64,000 nt of DNA from UBA8752 sp002336475 (lineage in GTDB: Bacteria; Bacteroidota; Bacteroidia; Flavobacteriales_D; Sanyastnellaceae), in contig OX044365.1 of NCBI GenBank assembly GCA_943846755.1, positions 1,116,001 to 1,180,000 of the forward strand. Direction: 5' to 3'. The notes below the pieces were generated by a model. It was given only the letters and a program-made list of their open reading frames with translations, was not told where the DNA came from and ran no database searches. Below, piece by piece: positions 17,030 through 24,618 of this stretch; the stretch's first letter is position 1; the number at the start of each line of letters is the position of its first letter. The position numbers and the translations under genes were made by a program.

Positions 17030-17851
17030 TTAACCGTTGGAAGCCAAAGCAGTGGACATGGCACCCTGAATCCGGTGTGCTTCTTTTCTGGCAGCCTCTG
17101 CAAAGTCCTCGCCGTCGGATGCGTAAAGCAAGCTCCGCCCCACATTGACCAACAGTCCTCCGGCCAAACTTTCTGCCCAACCGGCCTTGCACACCTGCTC
17201 CAATGACCCGCCTTGGGCACCCACTCCCGGCACCAATAAAAAGCGGTCAGGCGCCGCTGCGCGGCATTGGGCCAACAGTTCAGGACGTGTGGCTCCGACC
17301 ACATACATCAACCGCTCGGCGCCTGAATAGGTGCGGCTGACTTCCAAGACACGGCGCCACAAGGGCGTGCCCTGTTCAGAGCCGTGAAATTCGAAATCTT
17401 CGGCACCCGGATTGGAAGTGGCGGCCAACAAGATGGTCCACTTGTCTTCAAACGCCAGAAAAGGTTCGACGCTGTCCCGTCCCATGTAAGGAGCGACGGT
17501 TACCGCATCTGCACCCCACTGCTCGAACGCGGCCTTGGCATACCGGGTCGCCGTATTGCCAATGTCACCGCGCTTGGCGTCTGCAATGCGCAGGCAACCC
17601 TCGGGAATCGCCGACAGTGTCTCACTGAGCACGTCCCACCCCTCAGAACCCATGGCTTCGTAAAAGGCCACATTGGGTTTGTAAGCCACCGCGAGGTCTG
17701 CAGTCGCATCAATGATGGACCGGTTAAAGCGCAACACCGCTTCGGCACCTGTTCCTAAATGACGTGGCATTTTGGCCGGATCAGGGTCGAGGCCTACGCA
17801 TAGAAAAGACGACTTCCTTCGAATCGTTTTAACGAGCTGCTGAACATCCAT
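17030..17851 (-). CDS. pyrF: Orotidine 5'-phosphate decarboxylase
   Basis: Last step of de novo UMP synthesis. Starting at MDVQQLVKTIRRK (base 17851) it has 273 residues, the size of the longer, type 2 family. A longer in-frame reading to 17992 would enter prfA and is rejected. The catalytic motif DAKRGDIGNT is at residues 91-100, with the proton-donating lysine and the paired aspartates; FLCVGLDPDP near the N-terminus is the first substrate strand. It lies 31 bases after prfA and 9 bases before the channel gene. Confidence 0.96.
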   Translation of the reverse strand: MDVQQLVKTIRRKSSFLCVGLDPDPAKMPRHLGTGAEAVLRFNRSIIDATADLAVAYKPNVAFYEAMGSEGWDVLSETLSAIPEGCLRIADAKRGDIGNTATRYAKAAFEQWGADAVTVAPYMGRDSVEPFLAFEDKWTILLAATSNPGAEDFEFHGSEQGTPLWRRVLEVSRTYSGAERLMYVVGATRPELLAQCRAAAPDRFLLVPGVGAQGGSLEQVCKAGWAESLAGGLLVNVGRSLLYASDGEDFAEAARKEAHRIQGAMSTALASNG

Positions 17852-17882
17852 GGACGGCGAAGATATTGCGGAAGATTCCGGC

Positions 17883-18971
17883 TCAGCCGTCGGCCGACAA
17901 GCCGGCTTGCTTGAGGCGCTCAGTGCGCTCCACATTTCGCAACGCTTGGACGATATCGCCCAAATCTCCTGCCAAAACCCGCTCCAGTGCATGCACTGTC
18001 AAGCCTATGCGGTGATCGGTGACCCGTCCTTGGGGATAATTGTAGGTGCGGATCTTTCCTGAACGGTCACCCGTGCCTACCTGAGACTTTCGCTCGGCGG
18101 ACTCCACAGCCCGCCGCTCGCGGTCTGCAGCCTCCCAAAGCCGGGTGCGCAATACCGTCAAAGCCTGATCGTAATTCTGATGCTGCGAGCGTCCATCTTG
18201 ACACTCCACGACCACTCCTGTCGGCAGGTGGGTCAGCCGCACCGCGCTTTCAGTTTTGTTGACGTGCTGCCCTCCTGCCCCACTGGCGCGGAAGGTGTCC
18301 TTGCGCACGTCTTTGGTGTTCAGCTCAAAGTCTACCGCATCGGCCTCTGGAAGGATGGCTACCGTTGCGGCGCTTGTGTGAATGCGTCCCTGTGACTCCG
18401 TCGCCGGAACCCGTTGCACACGGTGCGTTCCGCTTTCGTACTTCAAGAACCCAAAAACAGATTGCCCCGAAACCCGAGCAACAATCTCCTTGAACCCCCC
18501 AGCGGTGCCAGGATGTGCACTGATCAAGTCCAACTTCCAGCCTTGTCCTTCTGCAAACCGCTGGTACATGCGAAACACGTCTCCTGCCCACAACGCAGCT
18601 TCATCTCCACCGGTGCCCGCCCGCACTTCAATGACGCAGTCTCGACCATCGCTGGGATCATCGGGCACCAAGGCCTCTTGCAGTGCGCGCCTCAGCTGTT
18701 GCAGTGACTGCTTGAGCTGGCTGGCCTCTTCAGCCGCCATCTCACGCAGCTCCGGATCATCACTTTCTTGGTCAGACTTGGCCTCAAGCAACGCTGCGGA
18801 CCACTCCTTGTATTGCTTGACCTGTTCTACGATGGGCTCGAGCTGCTTAAAGTCTCGGATGGCCGATCGGTAGGCATCAGGATCGGATATCACGGAAGGG
18901 TCGATCACCTTGAGCGAGAGCTCGCGGTAGCGGTCCTCCAAGACCGACAACTGCTCGAGCAGCCCTTCCAT
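17883..18971 (-). CDS. prfA: Peptide chain release factor 1
   Basis: Recognises UAA and UAG stop codons and triggers peptide release; 362 residues. The codon-recognition tripeptide PAT (residues 189-191, in RVPATESQGRIHTS) identifies RF1 rather than RF2, and the catalytic GGQ is at 233-235 in GAGGQHVNKTESAVRL. The N-terminal coiled region (1-100) is complete. It begins one base after purM ends, so translation is probably coupled. Confidence 0.98.
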   Translation of the reverse strand: MEGLLEQLSVLEDRYRELSLKVIDPSVISDPDAYRSAIRDFKQLEPIVEQVKQYKEWSAALLEAKSDQESDDPELREMAAEEASQLKQSLQQLRRALQEALVPDDPSDGRDCVIEVRAGTGGDEAALWAGDVFRMYQRFAEGQGWKLDLISAHPGTAGGFKEIVARVSGQSVFGFLKYESGTHRVQRVPATESQGRIHTSAATVAILPEADAVDFELNTKDVRKDTFRASGAGGQHVNKTESAVRLTHLPTGVVVECQDGRSQHQNYDQALTVLRTRLWEAADRERRAVESAERKSQVGTGDRSGKIRTYNYPQGRVTDHRIGLTVHALERVLAGDLGDIVQALRNVERTERLKQAGLSADG

Positions 18972-18972
18972 A

Positions 18973-20175
18973 TCAGCTGTACGTCTCCGTTGACTCAGGT
19001 CCAGCGATGGTCAGGCGGGGACCATCCGCGACACGCTGTTCAACCCGGCCCACGATGCGGGCGTCCACCCCATGGCGGGCTGCGATGTCCATCACCACTT
19101 GGGCATGTGCAGGGGAGGTGTAGACCTCCATGCGGTGCCCCATGTTGTATACCTGGTACATTTCCCTCCAGGCTGTGCCACTGTGCTCCTGAATCAAACC
19201 AAACAACGCTGGTGTGGGGAAGAGGTTGTCCTTGACAACATGCAGGTTTTCAGATGCAAAGTGAAGGACCTTGGTCTGGCCGCCTCCGCTGCAGTGCACC
19301 AAACCATGCAATGGCTCCCGGCCTTCCTTGAAAAGGTCGACCAACACAGGAGCATAGGTCCGGGTTGGTGACAAGACCAACTTCCCGGCATCCACAGGCA
19401 CACCCGCTACAGCATCCGTCACATCAAAAGGCCCGGTGTACACCAGGTCTTCAGGGAGCCCAGGATCAAAGCATTCGGGATATTTTTCGCGCCAACCAGG
19501 ACCAAACAAATCGTGGCGTGCACTCGTAAGGCCATTGCTGCCCGTCCCACCGTTCCAATCGCTTTCATAATGCGCTTGGCCGTGACTGGCAAGACCTACG
19601 ATCACGTCGCCTTGCTGAATGCGGGCATTGTCGATGACGTCCTCGCGGCGCATGCGGCACACCACGGTCGAGTCCACAATGACCGTGCGCACAAGGTCAC
19701 CTACATCGGCGGTCTCGCCTCCGGTTCCCCGAACATCCAAGCCCCATCCGCGCCATTCTTCCATGAGCGCTTCCGTGCCCTGTATGAGGGTTGAAACCAC
19801 ATCTCCAGGGACGAGTCTTTTGTTGCGGCCAATGGTCGAACTCACCAAGATGGGACCTGTCGCGCCGACGCAGAGCAGGTCATCAATGTTCATGACGAGT
19901 GCGTCTTGGGCGATGCCCTTCCAGACAGACAAATCGCCTGTCTCTTTCCAATAAATCCAAGCCAAAGCACTCTTGGTACCCGCGCCATCGGCGTGCATCA
20001 CCAAGCAATGCTCATCACTTCCCGTAAGCGCATCCGGCACCACTTTACAGAAGGCCTTGGGAAACAACCCCTTGTCCAAGCCTGCAATGGCCGCATGCAC
20101 CTCCTCTTTTCCAGAGGACACTCCGCGCTTGGCATACCGCCCTTGCACGGACCCTTCCAATGTGGTCTCCGTCAC
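18973..20175 (-). CDS. purM: Phosphoribosylformylglycinamidine cyclo-ligase (AIR synthetase)
   Basis: Closes the imidazole ring in purine synthesis using ATP; 400 residues, longer than the roughly 345 of E. coli PurM, as in Bacteroidota homologues. Recognisable segments are MHADGAGTKSALAW, DALVMNIDDLLCVGATGP, RGTGGETADVGDLV and HCSGGGQTKVLHF. The start overlaps the stop of the upstream OmpA-family gene by four bases, and the stop is one base from prfA, so the three genes look translationally coupled. Confidence 0.93.
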   Translation of the reverse strand: MTETTLEGSVQGRYAKRGVSSGKEEVHAAIAGLDKGLFPKAFCKVVPDALTGSDEHCLVMHADGAGTKSALAWIYWKETGDLSVWKGIAQDALVMNIDDLLCVGATGPILVSSTIGRNKRLVPGDVVSTLIQGTEALMEEWRGWGLDVRGTGGETADVGDLVRTVIVDSTVVCRMRREDVIDNARIQQGDVIVGLASHGQAHYESDWNGGTGSNGLTSARHDLFGPGWREKYPECFDPGLPEDLVYTGPFDVTDAVAGVPVDAGKLVLSPTRTYAPVLVDLFKEGREPLHGLVHCSGGGQTKVLHFASENLHVVKDNLFPTPALFGLIQEHSGTAWREMYQVYNMGHRMEVYTSPAHAQVVMDIAARHGVDARIVGRVEQRVADGPRLTIAGPESTETYS

Positions 20176-22178
20176 TCCGGTACGAAGTCGAAGCTGGTGA
20201 TGCGGAAAACCGTGCGGCGGTTCATCTGGTGCGCCGCTTCCCGCTCCTCTTCTGTGGAAAGAGCTGCAATCTCAGCGTCGCTGATCAAAGGCATCTTTTC
20301 GCCCCGTCCAATGGGCTGGAGCCTCTGGCGATCAATGCCGCGCTCTGCGAGGTAATTGACACAAGTCTCAGCCCTGCGCTGGCTCAACTCATCGTTGGCC
20401 TTGTCACCACCACGAGTGTCCGTGTGGGCTTCCAGTGAAATCACGAATGTGGGGTTGCGGTCCAGCAAATCCACGAGGTAATCCAAAGAGTCCTTTGAAT
20501 TGACATCAGCACTCACCACCAAGTCAGCCTTGGCGAATTCATACTGAACCAGTGGCATGGGATAATCCTCATTGGTCACCACTTCACGCAGCAAGTATTC
20601 CTTGATGAAGTTGGTCGACTTGGACAGTCCTACCGTACTGAATTGGTCCCCTGCGCTGATGTAGCCCTCCTTGGAAATGTCCACGGAATAGGTGCTTTCT
20701 GCGCCAATGCTCCAACCGCCTTCTTCTGCACCTCCTTCAGAGTCGGTGTCCGTAGACACACTTTCGCCTTCGCTTCCGGTGACGGTGACCGCAGCACCCT
20801 CAATGGGCATGCCCGTGTCATAATCGTACACATAAGCCACGTAGTCAAATTCGAGCGGTGGCATGGCAAAGGAGAAGATGTCGTCTTTCCCCTTGCTCTC
20901 AGGCCGGTCGGAAGACAGGTAACCCTTTTCTTCTTTGGGGTGGTATACCAAGGCAAAGTCGTCACTGGCGGTGTTGATGGGGTACTCCATAAACTCAGGA
21001 GTCTCGAAGGTCATGCCCTCTCCTTGCCAGACGGCCTTCAGGATGTCGAGCCCGCCCATTCCTCCGGGACGGTCAGAAGCAAAATACAGGTCTCCATTCT
21101 TGCGAATGTGCGGGAAGTACTCGTCGGAGGCAGAGTTGATGCCTGCACCCATGTTTTCAGCGGAACCCCACTCTTCTGAGGACTCGTTGAACTTCATGTA
21201 CCAAAGGTCACGGCCTCCCTGGCCACCGGGCATGTCGCTCACAAAAACGAGGTACATGTCGTCGGGACTCATGGTGGGCTGGCCCACCTGTGAACTGTCG
21301 TTGGTTTCACGGTCAACAACCGCCATTTCTTCCGGAGCACCCCACTTGGATCCGGTGCGCTGCGACACGTAGATGTCACATGGGTAATTGTTGTCCTTTT
21401 CGATCAAACAACGTGTGAAATACAGGGTCTTGAACTTAGAGTCCAGGGTCACGCCTCCTTCGTTGCTGGGACTGTTGATGGTATTGCCGAGGGGCTCGGG
21501 GATGCTCCACTTGCCCTTGCGGTCTACTTCAGCCATGAACAGGTCCATGTAGCTCTCCCCGGTGATGGGGTCTTCACCACTGCCTGCAGCGCTGCTGCGA
21601 CTGGAGGCAAAAATCACCTCCTCACCTCGCTTGTCGGCGAAGGCCATGGCGAAGTCAAAGCTGGGAGAGTTGACCATAACGAGGGGCTCCACGACGAACC
21701 GGCTGTCATTGATGATCAAACTTTCGGCAGCAGCGTTGCAAGACTCGATCATCGTCTTGGCCAATGCAGCGTCTCCGCCAGCAGTCTTGTACTTCTCGAA
21801 TTGCTCGATGGCATCATCAAATTCTCCTTGTCCCATGAACACCATGCCGTAATGCTTGAAAACATTCGGATTGTCGTCTGCCCACTTGAGGTCGATGGCA
21901 CGCTTGTACCATTCTTCTGAGGCAGGCAACGCCCTGCCCAAGCGGTAGCACTCACCGATTCGGTAACAGACACGTCCTTTTTCTTCCAGATCACCCTTCA
22001 GCTTGGCATAAGAAGCTTGGTAATCTTTGGCCGCTTCGAAATAACCGCCGCGGTCAAAAGCCGCGTCGGCATCAGCGGTGATGTCATTTTGGGCGACGCT
22101 TTGCAAGGCAAAGAGTGCAAAGATGGTAGCGAGCGCGGGGCGCAAGGCGGCGGATGGTCCAGAGAGCAGGTTCAACAT
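20172..22178 (-). CDS. OmpA-family protein with TPR and PD40 repeats (PorE-like)
   Basis: Cell-envelope protein of 668 residues. Order: signal peptide (about 1-29, ending SVAQ), TPR-like helices (about 35-150), PD40/WD40-like propeller (about 185-440, with SPDDMYLVFVSDMPGGQGGR and GDLYFASDRPGGMGG), a short carboxypeptidase-regulatory-like beta domain (about 455-540), and an OmpA peptidoglycan-binding domain (about 550-665, EAHTDTRG and LSQRRAETCVNYL). This is the layout known for PorE, the outer-membrane to peptidoglycan anchor of the T9SS, but several paralogues with this layout exist per genome and no PorP/SprF-like gene is adjacent. The start follows the glnA-side hairpin by about 27 bases. 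Confidence 0.85.
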   Translation of the reverse strand: MLNLLSGPSAALRPALATIFALFALQSVAQNDITADADAAFDRGGYFEAAKDYQASYAKLKGDLEEKGRVCYRIGECYRLGRALPASEEWYKRAIDLKWADDNPNVFKHYGMVFMGQGEFDDAIEQFEKYKTAGGDAALAKTMIESCNAAAESLIINDSRFVVEPLVMVNSPSFDFAMAFADKRGEEVIFASSRSSAAGSGEDPITGESYMDLFMAEVDRKGKWSIPEPLGNTINSPSNEGGVTLDSKFKTLYFTRCLIEKDNNYPCDIYVSQRTGSKWGAPEEMAVVDRETNDSSQVGQPTMSPDDMYLVFVSDMPGGQGGRDLWYMKFNESSEEWGSAENMGAGINSASDEYFPHIRKNGDLYFASDRPGGMGGLDILKAVWQGEGMTFETPEFMEYPINTASDDFALVYHPKEEKGYLSSDRPESKGKDDIFSFAMPPLEFDYVAYVYDYDTGMPIEGAAVTVTGSEGESVSTDTDSEGGAEEGGWSIGAESTYSVDISKEGYISAGDQFSTVGLSKSTNFIKEYLLREVVTNEDYPMPLVQYEFAKADLVVSADVNSKDSLDYLVDLLDRNPTFVISLEAHTDTRGGDKANDELSQRRAETCVNYLAERGIDRQRLQPIGRGEKMPLISDAEIAALSTEEEREAAHQMNRRTVFRITSFDFVPE

Positions 22179-22204
22179 TCCCAGATAGGTTTACGGGCGA
22201 ATGT

Positions 22205-22248
22205 AAGAAGGCCCCGGAACTTCGCGTGAACGAATCCGAGGCCTTCTT
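22205..22248 (-). terminator. Hairpin after the glutamine synthetase gene
   Basis: AAGAAGGCC pairs with GGCCTTCTT, with further pairing inside (CGGA/TTCCG), in the 87-base gap between the glutamine synthetase stop and the OmpA-family start. The stem is strong; the T-tract on the minus strand is weak (CTTCTTACATT), while the opposite strand also ends in TTCTTT. Confidence 0.7.
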
Positions 22249-22265
22249 TAGAAATCATTGTTTAA

Positions 22266-24455
22266 TCAACGTGTGAAGAGCAGTTCACGCAACTTTGGGA
22301 AAGGCCAGCGGCTGTCTTCTGTCAACTTTTCCAACTGGTCTACCTGGATGCGCACTTCGTCCATCAAGGGCCTGACAACGTGGGCATAACCTTCGGCTTT
22401 GCTCTTCAAATCATCCATCTTGTTGATTTTCGAACGCTCCTCGCGCATGGACTGCAGGGCTTCGTATGTCGCAGAAAGTCCTGCTGACAAAGCTTCGAGG
22501 ATGCCACGTTGGGCTCGGGTCATGTTTTCGGCTTCGGAATCGCCGTAGACATCCATAAATCCTTGAATGTTGGCGAGCAGATCTCCCTGATAATCCATCA
22601 CCGCTGGCAACACCTGATTGGTGACCATGTCACCCAAAACGCGCGCCTCGATTTGCAACTTCATGGTGTAGTTCTCGAACTCCACTTCAGTTCGGGCGGC
22701 CACTTCTTCGGGAGAAAGCACGCCCATGGTGTCAAACAACGCCACCACTTCTTTGCGGTCCCAAACGGCCAGTGCGCTTGGTGTATCCATCAGGTTAGAA
22801 AGCCCCCGCTTGGTCGCCTCCTCTACCCACTCATCTCCGTATCCATTGCCTTCGAAACGGATCGACTTGCTCTGCTTGATCAAGGCTTGGATTTCCTTGA
22901 GCAACGCCTCGTCTTTCTTGTCTCCCGCGGCAATCCTCTCATCTACAGCCACCTTGAACATGTTCAACTGCTCTGCCACAATGGTATTGAGGACGGTCAT
23001 GGGAACCGCACAATTCGCAGTACTGCCCACAGCACGGAACTCAAACTTGTTGCCTGTAAAGGCGAACGGCGAAGTCCGGTTGCGGTCGGTGTTGTCCAAC
23101 AGAACCTCTGGGATGCGACCGATTTCGAGCTTTACCGCCGTCTTCTCATCGGGACTCATTTTTCCTGCGCTCACGTTCTTTTCGACCGCATCGAGCAACT
23201 CAGTCAGCTTGGAGCCAATGAAGGCAGAGATGATCGCTGGAGGCGCCTCGTTGGCCCCCAAACGGTGATCGTTGCCGGCGCTGGCAATGGCTGCGCGCAA
23301 CACATCCGCGTGGCGGTGAATCGCTGCAATCGTGTTCACGAAGAAGGTGAGGAAACGCAGGTTGGTCTTCGGGTTGGTTCCCGGCTTCAACAGGTTGACC
23401 CCTGTGTTGGTACCCAGCGACCAATTGTTGTGCTTTCCCGACCCGTTCAACCCTGCAAAAGGCTTTTCGTGCATCAGGCACCGGAAATCGTGGCGTAAAG
23501 CCACCCGCTCCAACAAGTCCATCAAGAGCAGGTTGTGGTCGTTCGCGAGGTTGGCCTCCTCGAACACGGGGGCCACCTCGAACTGATTCGGTGCCACTTC
23601 GTTGTGACGCGTGGTCACGGGTATGCCCAGCTTGTGTGCTTCACACTCAAACTCTTGCATGAACGCCATCACACGTGGAGGAATACTGCCGAAGTAGTTG
23701 TCGTCCAACTGCTGCCCTTTGGCGGGTGCTGCACCCAGCAAGGCACGGCCCGTCTGGCTCAAGTCAGGACGGGCATTGTACAGCGCCTTGTCGACCAGGA
23801 AGTACTCTTGCTCCCACCCGAGGGTTGCCACGACCTTGGTCACATTCTTGTCGAAGTATTGACACACTTCAGAAGCGGCCTGGTCGACGGCAGTAAGGGC
23901 CTTGAGCAATGGCGCCTTGTTGTCGAGGGACTGCCCGGTATAGGCAATAAAAATGGTGGGAATGCACAGGGTCTCACCGATCAAGAATGGTGGACTGCTG
24001 GGGTCCCACAGGGTGTATCCACGGGCCTCAAAAGTCGAACGGATGCCGCCATTGGGGAAGCTCGACGCATCGGGCTCTTGCTGGACAAGCAGGCTGCCAT
24101 CAAACCGCTCGATGGCACCCCCGCGCCCGTCGGGCTGAATGAAACTGTCGTGCTTCTCTGCTGTGCTTCCAGTCAATGGTTGGAACCAGTGTGTATAGTG
24201 CGTGGCACCACGGGCCATCGCCCACTCTTTTAATGCACTGGCGACCTGATCGGCAATTTTGCGGTCAATCCGTGTGCCGTCGACCATGGCAGAGACCACA
24301 TGCTCGTAAGCCTCTTCGGTCAAATACTCGCGCATGGCGCTGAGCGTAAAGGCCAAATCACCGTAGTACTCGGAAATTTTGGAAGAAGGCGGGTTGACCG
24401 ACTTGGGTGACCGTTCAAGGACGTCCTCGATGGCGGTAATGCGGAAGGTTGACAT
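22266..24455 (-). CDS. glnN: Glutamine synthetase, type III
   Basis: ATP-dependent synthesis of glutamine from glutamate and ammonia. From MSTFRITAIEDVLERSP (base 24455) it has 729 residues, the size of the large type III enzymes common in Bacteroidota; an 11-codon longer start is possible. Visible signatures are GWEQEYFLVDKALY, TTRHNEVAPNQFEVAPVFEE, LMHEKPFAGLNGSGKHNNWS and NRTSPFAFTGNKFEFRAVGS. The long C-terminal extension (after about 550) is specific to type III. Two GC-rich inverted repeats about five helical turns apart lie upstream and could be regulator sites. Confidence 0.96.
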   Translation of the reverse strand: MSTFRITAIEDVLERSPKSVNPPSSKISEYYGDLAFTLSAMREYLTEEAYEHVVSAMVDGTRIDRKIADQVASALKEWAMARGATHYTHWFQPLTGSTAEKHDSFIQPDGRGGAIERFDGSLLVQQEPDASSFPNGGIRSTFEARGYTLWDPSSPPFLIGETLCIPTIFIAYTGQSLDNKAPLLKALTAVDQAASEVCQYFDKNVTKVVATLGWEQEYFLVDKALYNARPDLSQTGRALLGAAPAKGQQLDDNYFGSIPPRVMAFMQEFECEAHKLGIPVTTRHNEVAPNQFEVAPVFEEANLANDHNLLLMDLLERVALRHDFRCLMHEKPFAGLNGSGKHNNWSLGTNTGVNLLKPGTNPKTNLRFLTFFVNTIAAIHRHADVLRAAIASAGNDHRLGANEAPPAIISAFIGSKLTELLDAVEKNVSAGKMSPDEKTAVKLEIGRIPEVLLDNTDRNRTSPFAFTGNKFEFRAVGSTANCAVPMTVLNTIVAEQLNMFKVAVDERIAAGDKKDEALLKEIQALIKQSKSIRFEGNGYGDEWVEEATKRGLSNLMDTPSALAVWDRKEVVALFDTMGVLSPEEVAARTEVEFENYTMKLQIEARVLGDMVTNQVLPAVMDYQGDLLANIQGFMDVYGDSEAENMTRAQRGILEALSAGLSATYEALQSMREERSKINKMDDLKSKAEGYAHVVRPLMDEVRIQVDQLEKLTEDSRWPFPKLRELLFTR

Positions 24456-24475
24456 GTTGTTTTTGTCTGAAGCTG

Positions 24476-24483
24476 CAAAATTA
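24476..24483 (-). promoter_or_regulatory. Candidate -7 element upstream of glutamine synthetase
   Basis: The minus strand reads TAATTTTG, matching TAnnTTTG, 20 bases upstream of the chosen start. No -33 TTG sits at the right spacing; instead an inverted repeat occupies that position, which would fit a promoter needing an activator. Weak call. Confidence 0.3.
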
Positions 24484-24491
24484 CGCAACTA

Positions 24492-24561
24492 CCCCCTCTA
24501 AAATGGGGGTCGGCAACAAATTCATGCACTTATTCTCACCACACCCCCCTCATTAAGGGGG
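24492..24561. promoter_or_regulatory. Pair of CCCCCT-N-GGGGG inverted repeats
   Basis: Two near-copies: CCCCC-N8-GGGGG at 24492-24509 and CCCCC-N7-GGGGG at 24545-24561, both with T after the C run and T after the G run. Their centres are about 52.5 bases apart, close to five turns of B-DNA. They lie upstream of glutamine synthetase and downstream of the secreted PNGase-like gene. They may be operators or RNA hairpins; neither is followed by a T-tract on the minus strand. Confidence 0.4.
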
Positions 24562-24618
24562 TTTCTGTGTTGAAAACTGACTTTTTTAAGCGCTACCGAT
24601 AGATTTTACGCCTAACAT

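Noticed and set aside
17852..17992. Longer PyrF start
   Set aside because: Would overlap the prfA C-terminal codons and add a non-homologous tail.
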